Notes under the pieces: generated by a model
The model's input: the letters and a program-made list of their open reading frames with translations, nothing else
Databases searched by the model: none
What the model was told of the DNA's origin: nothing
Assembly: GCF_000733295.1 (NCBI RefSeq)
Contig: NZ_JPMI01000216.1
Span: 1-64,000, forward strand
Direction: 5' to 3'
DNA length: 64,000 bases
From: Archangium violaceum Cb vi76
Lineage (GTDB): Bacteria; Myxococcota; Myxococcia; Myxococcales; Myxococcaceae
Program-made: the position numbers and the translations under genes
Shown here: piece by piece, positions 16,585 through 23,256 of the stretch
Position numbering within the stretch: position 1 is the first letter of the stretch
Layout of the letters: each line of letters begins with the position of its first letter

Positions 16585-17694
16585 ATGAGCCGTGACTCAC
16601 GTGAACGGACACTCACCTCCAAGCTGACGGAGGCCCTGACCAGCTCTCTGAACCTCTCGGAGGTGTTCGCCAACGCCGAGGACCTGCTGTTCCGGCTGAC
16701 GCCAGCGGACTACATGGCGCTGTGTGTGTCCCGGCCGGGCCCGCGGGGTGATTACGACTGGTGGGTGACGAAGATGCCGGCCCCGTTCCTCGCCCGCTAC
16801 TCCGAGCTGGCCGAGCATGACTTCGTGCGCTGCGCGGTCATGCGCGAGCGCGACAAGGTGTTGCGTGACGAGGAGATGGTGGCGCATCGCAAGGTGCTGG
16901 AGCGCAGCCGGTGGTACGCGTACTGCCGCGAGCTGGGCATGCCGCTGGAGCACGTGATGTCGGTGTTGCTGGACGTGAAGGGAGGGGTGCACGCTGGCCT
17001 CACCTTCTACCGGGAGCGGCGCCGGCCGTTCTCCAGGCGGGACCAGGCCCGGCTTCAGGCTCTGACGCTCCTGCTGACCCAGACGGTGCGCAATTGCCGG
17101 ATGTACGGTGAGGTGGCGGCGCGCGGACAGGAACTGAGCGCGTACTTCCAGCATCGGGCCACCCGGTGCATCGTGCGGGTCAATCCCCTCGTGGAGAGGA
17201 TGCGGACTCCGCCCACCACCGCGTTGCTGATGAAGTGGTTCCATCCGTCCGAGCTGGTGGTGCCTTCGGGTCTTCCCACGGTCCTGGTGGAGCGGCTCGC
17301 GATGCTGGCGGCCATGGGCGGAGCCGGGGCGCCCGGTCTGGACACCTGGGAGCGAGCAGGTGAGGAGCGGGGCCTCGCGGGCCAGGACCTGCGGGTGACC
17401 TTCTCCCGGCTGCCGATGCAGGACGGCCAACACCTCTGGGCGTTGGAGTTCCAGGAACTGCTGCGTGCCATTCCCGTGCCCGAGGCCTGGCGTCAGAGCC
17501 TCACCGCGCGCGAAGCCGAGATCGTGAGCTACGTGCTCCGGGATTGGGACAACCAACTCATCGCCGACCACCTGGACCTCGCGCTGGCAACGGTGAAGAA
17601 GCATCTGCAGAACGTCTTCGACAAACTGGGGGCGGACAGCCGGACGGCCCTCATCTTCCGGGCGTCGCTCCTCTGCCGGGGGGCCCTGTCATGA
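16585..17694 (+). CDS. LuxR-family regulator with GAF-like N-terminal domain
   Basis: 369 residues from ATG 16585 with GAGGAGCG upstream. The first ~180 residues form a GAF-like sensory domain (FANAEDLLFRLTPADYMALC, LEHVMSVLLDVKGGVHAGLT), followed by a linker region, and the last ~60 residues are a LuxR HTH (LTAREAEIVSYVLRDWDNQL, LALATVKKHLQNVFDKLGAD). There is no receiver or classical autoinducer-binding signature, so the signal is unknown. A paralogue of the same architecture lies at 25670. Box A sits in its promoter, consistent with autoregulation. Its stop overlaps the start of a stand-alone copy of its own HTH. Confidence 0.88.
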   Translation: MSRDSRERTLTSKLTEALTSSLNLSEVFANAEDLLFRLTPADYMALCVSRPGPRGDYDWWVTKMPAPFLARYSELAEHDFVRCAVMRERDKVLRDEEMVAHRKVLERSRWYAYCRELGMPLEHVMSVLLDVKGGVHAGLTFYRERRRPFSRRDQARLQALTLLLTQTVRNCRMYGEVAARGQELSAYFQHRATRCIVRVNPLVERMRTPPTTALLMKWFHPSELVVPSGLPTVLVERLAMLAAMGGAGAPGLDTWERAGEERGLAGQDLRVTFSRLPMQDGQHLWALEFQELLRAIPVPEAWRQSLTAREAEIVSYVLRDWDNQLIADHLDLALATVKKHLQNVFDKLGADSRTALIFRASLLCRGALS

Positions 17695-17927
17695 CCTCTC
17701 CTTCTCCATTGGCCATGCCTTCTGAGTGGCAGCAGCGGCTCACTCCGCGCGAGGCGGAGATCGTGAACTGTCTGCTGCGCGGTTGGGACAACCAGTTGGT
17801 CGCCGAGCATCTCGGCGTCGCGTTGGGAACGGTGAAGAAGCACCTGCAGAACATCTTCGGCAAACTGGGTGTGGATGGCCGGGCCGCGCTCATCTTCCAG
17901 GCGGCCTGTAATCGAGAGCCCAGCTGA
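17691..17927 (+). CDS. Stand-alone LuxR-type HTH protein
   Basis: 78 residues. ATG 17691 overlaps the preceding TGA (ATGA). The product is little more than a LuxR HTH (LTPREAEIVNCLLRGWDNQL, VALGTVKKHLQNIFGKLGVD) and is a tandem duplication of the HTH end of the gene before it: long runs such as TGGGACAACCA and GGTGAAGAAGCA are identical at the DNA level. Without a sensory domain it could be a constitutive activator, or a competitor that heterodimerises with or displaces the full-length regulator. A strong hairpin follows. Confidence 0.85.
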   Translation: MTSPSPLAMPSEWQQRLTPREAEIVNCLLRGWDNQLVAEHLGVALGTVKKHLQNIFGKLGVDGRAALIFQAACNREPS

Positions 17928-17937
17928 AGCACGGGAG

Positions 17938-17960
17938 AGGGGGGCGGCAGTGCCCCCCCT
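17938..17960. terminator. Bidirectional hairpin between convergent genes
   Basis: GGGGGGC (17939-17945) and GCCCCCC (17952-17958) form a 7-bp GC stem with a 6-base loop, extended by flanking A/T. It lies between the convergent HTH gene and the DUF3892 gene, a typical terminator position. Confidence 0.65.
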
Positions 17961-18048
17961 GTCTCTGCCGTCAGTAGCAGGCACATCCCGCGGGTTTGGT
18001 GCACTGGATGGAGATGGAAGTCGGTCCGTGAACGGATGCGCGAAGCTG

Positions 18049-18321
18049 TCAAAAGCGGGGCAGGGAGAGGAGGTTGTCCGTATGGCGGCCGTTCGCGATG
18101 GTTCGCAGGTACGGCGGATTGGTTCGGACGACGTCCACCTTCACATCCCCGTAGGGACTCTGGACTCGAGCGTCACCGTTCTGGTTGTCGATCCAGTCGA
18201 TCATCTGCTCACGAGAACACGCATTGGCCTCTCCCGATTGAGGATTACGCCAGTGTACCGCTGTGATGTGCTCGTGCATGTTGCTGCCGCTGGGGATGCG
18301 GATAGCGGTGATGTAGACCAT
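18049..18321 (-). CDS. DUF3892 domain protein
   Basis: 90 residues from ATG 18321, chosen because GAGAGGAG lies just upstream; the frame is open further to 18387. The protein spans a whole DUF3892 domain (YITAIRIPSGSNMHEHITAV, SREQMIDWIDNQ, YLRTIANGRHTDNLLSLPRF). These small proteins are widespread, have no known biochemical role and show no membrane or signal features. The lux-box-like palindrome C (18462-18477) is 140 bases upstream in the correct orientation, so it is probably part of the local regulon. Confidence 0.85.
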   Translation of the reverse strand: MVYITAIRIPSGSNMHEHITAVHWRNPQSGEANACSREQMIDWIDNQNGDARVQSPYGDVKVDVVRTNPPYLRTIANGRHTDNLLSLPRF

Positions 18322-18461
18322 GAGAACTCCTCTCGATGTCGGACGTGCATGAGGAAGGGCGCAACACCGGGGTGGGCCCTTCCCCATGAGCCCGACCTGG
18401 CACGCACCGGTAATGGCTGGCGTGCGAAGCGCAAGATGCAGGGAGGAGACGGAGGCGTCTG

Positions 18462-18477
18462 TACCACTCAGGAAGTA
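18462..18477 (-). promoter_or_regulatory. Lux-box-like palindrome C
   Basis: On the minus strand it reads TACTTCCTGAGTGGTA followed by CAGACGCC. It overlaps the last codons of the heme-oxygenase-like gene and lies 140 bases upstream of the DUF3892 start. The left arm is the most degenerate of the five boxes; the right arm and the CAGAC tail match boxes B and D exactly. Confidence 0.5.
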
Positions 18478-19178
18478 CGCGCCGGGTACTCCCCGCCCTC
18501 ATCGGAGAAGAGGCTGCTGAAGAGGACACGCGTGTTGCGCGCGGACAGCACCAGTGCCGCCTGTTCCCTCGGGTCCGTCAGCGAGCGCAGTACCGAGGCC
18601 AGTTCGGCCACATGATCCCCATCCGCGTCCCCATGGCCACGCAGGAAGGTGACGGCCTTGCGGATGTTCGGGATGGTGTTGGCCGCGAGCAGTCGCTCCA
18701 CGGCGCCGCTGGCGTATTGCACGGACAGGTATTCCAGCACGTAGGCCGTGCCGAGGAACGCGGCGGGCACGCCGGACCGCGTGGTGTAGCGGTTCCAGGC
18801 GACGTAGGCGATGACCGCGGGGCTCAGCTGCGCGCGCTCGACCCGCCCGGCCGGCCACCCCAGGTTCTTCAGGTCCGCCAGCAGCCACCGCTCGTGGCCG
18901 CGTTCCTCCGTGGACTTCTGCAGGAGCAGCTCCGCCAACTGGGGATGCGAGCCCATCCGCTTCATCCGGCGGCCCGCCTCCGCCAGGAGCGGCGTGGTCC
19001 ACCGCACGTAGTGGTACGTCTGCACCAGGTAGTGGGCGTAGCTGTCGGCATCGATGCTCCCGTCGATGAGCCGCCGGGCAATGGGGTGCGCGTTCAGCTC
19101 CTCCACGAGCGTGCGCGCCTCGTGCTCCAGGGCCTTCATCCAATCCATCTGCGTCTGCGTCTCGTTCATCGTGTGCAT
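18468..19178 (-). CDS. Heme-oxygenase-like (HDO/TenA-PqqC fold) iron enzyme
   Basis: 236 residues from ATG 19178 (AGGAG six bases upstream). The all-helical heme-oxygenase-like fold is suggested by a series of amphipathic helices with putative metal ligands: the EERGHERW segment (ExxxH) and the later HGDADGDHVAEL, as in iron-containing redox enzymes related to UndA and other diiron oxidases. Such enzymes oxidise or fragment fatty acids or amino acids with O2. It lies downstream of the LuxI/FeeM-like acyltransferase on the same strand, 65 bases away, so the two may act on the same acyl product. Substrate unknown. Confidence 0.75.
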   Translation of the reverse strand: MHTMNETQTQMDWMKALEHEARTLVEELNAHPIARRLIDGSIDADSYAHYLVQTYHYVRWTTPLLAEAGRRMKRMGSHPQLAELLLQKSTEERGHERWLLADLKNLGWPAGRVERAQLSPAVIAYVAWNRYTTRSGVPAAFLGTAYVLEYLSVQYASGAVERLLAANTIPNIRKAVTFLRGHGDADGDHVAELASVLRSLTDPREQAALVLSARNTRVLFSSLFSDEGGEYPARTS

Positions 19179-19243
19179 GGACGTCTCCTGTCCGGGGCCA
19201 TCTCGGCTCCCGGGGGTGAATGGGAAGTGAGTGGGGAAGTGGG

Positions 19244-20056
19244 TCAGCCCCGAGCGCGGCGCGAGCCACCGCTGCCCAGGGAGGCGAAGCAGGCCAGGGT
19301 GGTGTCCGGAACCTCATCCAGCGCCGCGACGAGCGGCAGGGAGTAGCGGTGGAACCCCGAGTCGTAGAGCGGCTCGGCGATGAAACGCGCCCCCATCTTG
19401 TGGGCGAAGAGCGACAACACCCGGGGCATCCGCAGTCCGCTGAAGTTTCCCTGCCGGGCGCACTCCCGCTCCGAAGGGGTGAAGCGAGGGGCGCTCGGCG
19501 TGGCCGGCGGCTCCGCGGGCGCGTGGGCCCGCGCATGCCAGCGCTGGCTCACCAGCCCCTGCCGCATCGCCAGCTGATGGATGAGCCGGGCGTCCTCCTC
19601 GGAATCCGTCTCCATGTTCGCGGACGCGATCCAGTGCGTTACTCCCCGCTGCCGGCTCTCCGCGTAGAGCCCGGCCTGCAGCCACACGAGCGCCTCGGAG
19701 TGGCGCCACTCCTTGAGGACGCAGAAGCGCGTGCTCTCCGCGAACACCAGTCCCGGCATTCCCACGTCTGACAGGTCCAGCTTCTGCTCCAGCTCGATGC
19801 CCAGGTGGCCACCCGTGGCGTACGCCACTTCGGGATTGGGCAGCAGCAGCCTCGAGGTGGCCACCGGCGTATCGTCCGCGTAGACGATGAGATGAACCGT
19901 GGTCTCCAGGGTGTCGAAGCCATTCACCTCTCGGAGTGTCGGAGTGGCCTTGCTCGAGAGCAATCCCATCTCCTTGCCGAAGACGGCCCAGCGGAGGCGC
20001 AGCGCATCGTCGAGCTGCCGCTGGGTCGTGGCGACGCGGCAGGACAGTGTCGTCAT
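19244..20056 (-). CDS. GNAT acyltransferase of the LuxI/FeeM autoinducer-synthase type
   Basis: 270 residues from ATG 20056 (GAGGGGAA upstream); the frame extends to 20257 but that stretch is charged and lacks a start signal. The N-terminal 200 residues have the autoinducer-synthase layout: LRLRWAVFGKEMG, then VHLIVYADDTPVATSRLLLP and the LuxI-like AESTRFCV (E-x-(S/T)-R-F). Family enzymes transfer an acyl chain from acyl-ACP to homoserine lactone or an amino acid. Which acceptor is used here is unknown; classical AHL synthesis is not established in myxobacteria. The gene precedes the heme-oxygenase-like gene and diverges from the sigma-factor operon, with box B between them. Confidence 0.7.
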   Translation of the reverse strand: MTTLSCRVATTQRQLDDALRLRWAVFGKEMGLLSSKATPTLREVNGFDTLETTVHLIVYADDTPVATSRLLLPNPEVAYATGGHLGIELEQKLDLSDVGMPGLVFAESTRFCVLKEWRHSEALVWLQAGLYAESRQRGVTHWIASANMETDSEEDARLIHQLAMRQGLVSQRWHARAHAPAEPPATPSAPRFTPSERECARQGNFSGLRMPRVLSLFAHKMGARFIAEPLYDSGFHRYSLPLVAALDEVPDTTLACFASLGSGGSRRARG

Positions 20057-20191
20057 GTTTCCCCTCACATGAAGAGACACGGCCTCGTGCCGTGTCTTCG
20101 CCCATTTCTTCGTCGCCACCGGCTCGAGTTCGCCGGGCCCTGTTTTTTTCTTCACCGTTCGCGCTGGAACGTGGGTGTTGCCGTTTGTCCA

Positions 20192-20207
20192 TACCACTCG
20201 AGGGGTA
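20192..20207 (+). promoter_or_regulatory. Lux-box-like palindrome B
   Basis: TACCACTCGAGGGGTA followed by CAGACAGCG, flanked on the left by GTTTGTCCA. It lies in the divergent region between the acyltransferase (136 bases away) and the sigma-factor gene (about 100-138 bases away), so as an inverted repeat it could control both. Confidence 0.62.
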
Positions 20208-20344
20208 CAGACAGCGGGATCCGTCTCCCCCAACCTCTCCCGCCGCACGTAGGCCATGTCTGTCGAACTTCAGGGGTCCCGTTCCGAATGAGTGGGGGCG
20301 ACACAATGAACGCATGGGCGAAAGAGTCCTGGCGAGGAGAGGGG

Positions 20345-20971
20345 ATGCGCCAACCACCATCGACCGACGAGAAACTCCTGCATGAGCGTGTGCTCCGGCG
20401 GGATCCCGTGGTTTCCACCGAGGTCTTCAACAGGTACATGCCGTGGCTCGTCAAGGTCGTGATGAAGTGGAGGGGCCTTGTCGAGGACGACGCCAATCAG
20501 TGCGCCGCCGATGTGATCTTCAGCTACCTCAGCAAGCCTACCTTGTATGACCCGGGCAGGAGTCCCCTGTTTGTCTACCTGAGGCAGGCCGCCCTGTATC
20601 GGGCGCGGGACAAGCATCGGAAGGCGGATGCACGGGACCGGAAACATCAAAAATTCGCCAGCGATGTCGAACTTCGCGCGATGGATTCGAATGGAGCGTT
20701 GGAGAAATCCGTGGAGGCGAAGCTCGTCATGGAACAGCTCGAGAAGCGCCAGGTCTTGAAGAATGAGCGGGACAAGAAGGCCGTCATGCTCATCCTCGTA
20801 GGGGAGCGCTCCACGGAGCGTCTGGCGGAGGCATTGGAACTGGGCCCGCTGCCCAGGGACGAGCTGAAGCGGAAGGTGAAGCAGAATCTAGACCGCCTCA
20901 AGAAGTTGCTGGTGCGTTTTGGACAGTCGCTGGAGCGTGGGGAAAAGGAGGAGCCCGATGACGAATCCTAA
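20345..20971 (+). CDS. RNA polymerase sigma-70-like factor (ECF-type)
   Basis: 208 residues from ATG 20345, which has GAGGAGAGGGG directly upstream; ATG 20306 and 20288 in the same frame are alternatives. Residues about 8-95 resemble sigma region 2 (LLHERVLRRDPVVSTEVFNR, DANQCAADVIFSYLSK, SPLFVYLRQAALYRARDKHR). The C-terminal half is a poorly matching region 4 (STERLAEALELGPLPRDELK), so promoter choice may be unusual. It is the first gene of an overlapping operon with an HTH-like protein, an ImmA/IrrE protease, a NurA-like protein and HerA. It may transcribe its own operon or a wider regulon. Confidence 0.72.
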   Translation: MRQPPSTDEKLLHERVLRRDPVVSTEVFNRYMPWLVKVVMKWRGLVEDDANQCAADVIFSYLSKPTLYDPGRSPLFVYLRQAALYRARDKHRKADARDRKHQKFASDVELRAMDSNGALEKSVEAKLVMEQLEKRQVLKNERDKKAVMLILVGERSTERLAEALELGPLPRDELKRKVKQNLDRLKKLLVRFGQSLERGEKEEPDDES

Positions 20972-21353
20972 GTGGCTCGCGGTCGCGGCCCGGAGCAGCG
21001 GGCAGCACACCTGGACGCTCGGCTACGTCTTCGAGAAGTACCGCGAGTACGAGAGCAAGTCCGCCGAGGCGCTCGCGGAGGAGCTGGGCTGCTCGCTGGA
21101 GACGCTCGCGTGGCTGTCTCTGTGTCGGCGTCCCAGCCAGGAGCACTTCGCCGAGCACCTGGAGCAGATTGGCAATCGCTTCGAGGTGGAACCCCATCTG
21201 CTCGCGGCTGTGATCCGGCACGTCGAGGTCCTGGATCGTCTTCCCCCGAGCCGGGGCGCGCAGGAGGAGGAAGGGGAGGTGACCGTCCTGCTCGCGGCGA
21301 GAGATCACTCCGACGAGGGCGATGAGGATGACGAGGACGAGACGAGCCCATGA
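20958..21353 (+). CDS. Small acidic-tailed, possibly HTH-like protein of the HerA operon
   Basis: 131 residues from ATG 20958 with AGGAGGAG upstream, overlapping the sigma gene by 14 bases. The N-terminal 95 residues are helical (HTWTLGYVFEKYREYESKSA, ALAEELGCSLETLAWLSLCR, FAEHLEQIGNRFEVEPHLLA) and could form a helix-turn-helix; the tail is highly acidic (DEGDEDDEDE). I do not recognise a family. Its place between a sigma factor and an ImmA/IrrE protease suggests a repressor, anti-sigma-like partner or protease substrate, as in ImmR/ImmA and DdrO/IrrE pairs. Confidence 0.7.
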   Translation: MTNPKWLAVAARSSGQHTWTLGYVFEKYREYESKSAEALAEELGCSLETLAWLSLCRRPSQEHFAEHLEQIGNRFEVEPHLLAAVIRHVEVLDRLPPSRGAQEEEGEVTVLLAARDHSDEGDEDDEDETSP

Positions 21354-22078
21354 CCGAGACATGGCTGCGGGAAGCCGTGGTCGCGTGCTGTCTGCCGTCC
21401 TCCCCGTCACTGAGCGAGCTGTCCAAGAAGATCAGCATGGTGCTTCCCATTCGCCTGCTGGCCATGCCCGGTCTCACGTGTGGCATGGCGCGAGACTGGC
21501 TGGACGCGAAGGGGCGCGAGCATGGCGGGCTGCCGCGCACGAGCCGCCGTCTGCATGGGTGCATGGTGGCGCATGCGGGCTGGGGCGCCCTCTTCTACGA
21601 CGCGCGGGACGAAGCGCTCCAGCAACGCTTCACCCTGGTGCATGAAGTGGCGCATTTCGTGCTCGATCACCATCTCCCCCGGGCCCGTGCGTTTCGAAGC
21701 CTGGGGGAGGAGATCAGTCCGGCCCTCGACGAGCCGCGGGACGCTGCGCCCCATGAGTCCCTGTTCCTGACGCTCCAGCGGATTCCTTCCGGCGCCCAGG
21801 TCCGGTTCATCGAGCGCAATGTCTCGGGCGACCCCTGCACGGGCAAGGCCATGGAGTCGGAGCTGCGCGCGGATCGCCTCACCTATGAGCTGTTGGCTCC
21901 TGCTCGGGAAGCGCTTCCCCTGGTGCGGGACCTCGGCCGGCAGGAGGCGGAGCGCGAGCTGGCCTCTCGCTTCGGGCTCCCGATGCGAGAGGCCCGGACC
22001 TATGTCCGGTTGTTGTTGGCGCGGGAACCCGCGCGCCGTCCCTTCTTTCTGAAGTTCACGCCCACGGAGGATCGGTAA
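21350..22078 (+). CDS. ImmA/IrrE-family zinc metallopeptidase
   Basis: 242 residues; ATG 21350 overlaps the previous stop (ATGA). The zinc site is HEVAH (H98, E99, H102) within RFTLVHEVAHFVLDHH, and the third ligand is provided by the ESELRADRLTYELLAP segment, matching the usual E-A-x-x-F-A-x-x-L-L-x-P pattern. Relatives cleave a DNA-binding repressor after DNA damage or phage signals (IrrE-DdrO, ImmA-ImmR). The adjacent small protein is the obvious candidate substrate. It is a cytoplasmic enzyme in the sigma-HerA operon. Confidence 0.88.
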   Translation: MTETWLREAVVACCLPSSPSLSELSKKISMVLPIRLLAMPGLTCGMARDWLDAKGREHGGLPRTSRRLHGCMVAHAGWGALFYDARDEALQQRFTLVHEVAHFVLDHHLPRARAFRSLGEEISPALDEPRDAAPHESLFLTLQRIPSGAQVRFIERNVSGDPCTGKAMESELRADRLTYELLAPAREALPLVRDLGRQEAERELASRFGLPMREARTYVRLLLAREPARRPFFLKFTPTEDR

Positions 22079-22080
22079 CG

Positions 22081-23241
22081 ATGGATGACGGAAACCCGTC
22101 AGTTGGTGAGAGGGGATTCATCGGAGACGCGGATTACAAGGCGAGCCTGGGGGAGGAGCTCTCCACCACGCTCGATCTGCGCACCTGGGAGAAGGGGTGG
22201 GAAGTCGAGCGGTTGATCTCCCGCATCCGCACGCAGGTCTCCAGCTCGGAGACCGCGGAGGCGCGCATCCGGGATGTCATCCGCCAGGAAATCTTTCCCG
22301 ACCTCAAACGGCAGACCCGGATTTCCGAGGCGGGCGTCTATGAGGCCAGTCCCGACAGGTTGAAGACCGTTTTCGAGAGCCTGCTCTTCCCGGGACGGGT
22401 CGAGGCGGTGAGCAGCATCGCCGCGTTCCATGACAGTCTGGCGCTGGGCATCACCCAGATTGGCGTGGCCATCGTGGGCTACGGGGGCGTGTCCGGCACC
22501 TTCTCCCAGCGCCTGTTCCGCAAGGACGTGAGCGCGCGCACCCCGGACACGCTGAAGGTGGTGCAGGACTGTCTGGAGCGGCGGCACGAGCGCGGCATGC
22601 GGGACGACCTGTCCATGCTGATGCGCCGCTACATCCGGGCCTACGCCGAGCGGGCCATCCTCCTGGACAGGTCGCAGGCGGAATGGCGCATCGGTTCGGG
22701 CAATCCCTGCTCGCGGGAGATGCTCTCCGGCGCCAACTACAAGCCCCTGTTGAGTGCCTCGCTCGACGTGCTGCGGCGGCTCATCCGGAAGCACAAGAAG
22801 TTCGTGTTCGTGCCCAGGGAGTTGGACGAGGAGGGCTACCTGACGATCGGAAGTGCCTTGAAGCCAGGCGAGTACGCCATCCTCCACACACTCGAGGAGG
22901 ACAGCAGCTACTTCGTCCGGCGGTGGCACTACGACGGCCGGATGGGGGATGACGCGCTCGCCTTCGTGCGGGAGTACTGCCCGGAGGTCTTCATCGGACT
23001 GTTCCGGGCCTCCGAGCAGACTCCGCCGCGGCTCTTCTACGCACACCGGGAGCACGTCCACATCGCGGCCCATGTGGCCCTGGCCGATAGCCTCGTGCGG
23101 CCCGACCGGGGCTTCCCGATGCTCCTCGATGTCGCGGATGTCTCGTGCCGTGGCGTCTTCGGTTCGGAATCGTTCCTGGGCCTGGTGAACGACGCCTATA
23201 CGCGCGCGGGCTCGAAGCATCACCTCTTCGGCGGTCGCTGA
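22081..23241 (+). CDS. NurA-like protein coupled to HerA (tentative)
   Basis: 386 residues, starting 2 bases after the protease gene. No clear family is recognised, but several features fit NurA, the nuclease partner of HerA: a glycine-rich strand where NurA has its first catalytic Asp (IGVAIVGYGGVSGT), a central RAILLD strand, and a C-terminal GFPMLLDVADVSCRGVFGSE like the NurA gYPxxLxxAD end. The first Asp of NurA appears replaced, so nuclease activity is uncertain. The gene sits 15 bases before herA. Other possibilities are a HerA adaptor or a novel effector. Confidence 0.55.
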   Translation: MDDGNPSVGERGFIGDADYKASLGEELSTTLDLRTWEKGWEVERLISRIRTQVSSSETAEARIRDVIRQEIFPDLKRQTRISEAGVYEASPDRLKTVFESLLFPGRVEAVSSIAAFHDSLALGITQIGVAIVGYGGVSGTFSQRLFRKDVSARTPDTLKVVQDCLERRHERGMRDDLSMLMRRYIRAYAERAILLDRSQAEWRIGSGNPCSREMLSGANYKPLLSASLDVLRRLIRKHKKFVFVPRELDEEGYLTIGSALKPGEYAILHTLEEDSSYFVRRWHYDGRMGDDALAFVREYCPEVFIGLFRASEQTPPRLFYAHREHVHIAAHVALADSLVRPDRGFPMLLDVADVSCRGVFGSESFLGLVNDAYTRAGSKHHLFGGR

Positions 23242-23256
23242 CGGGAGACCTGAGAC

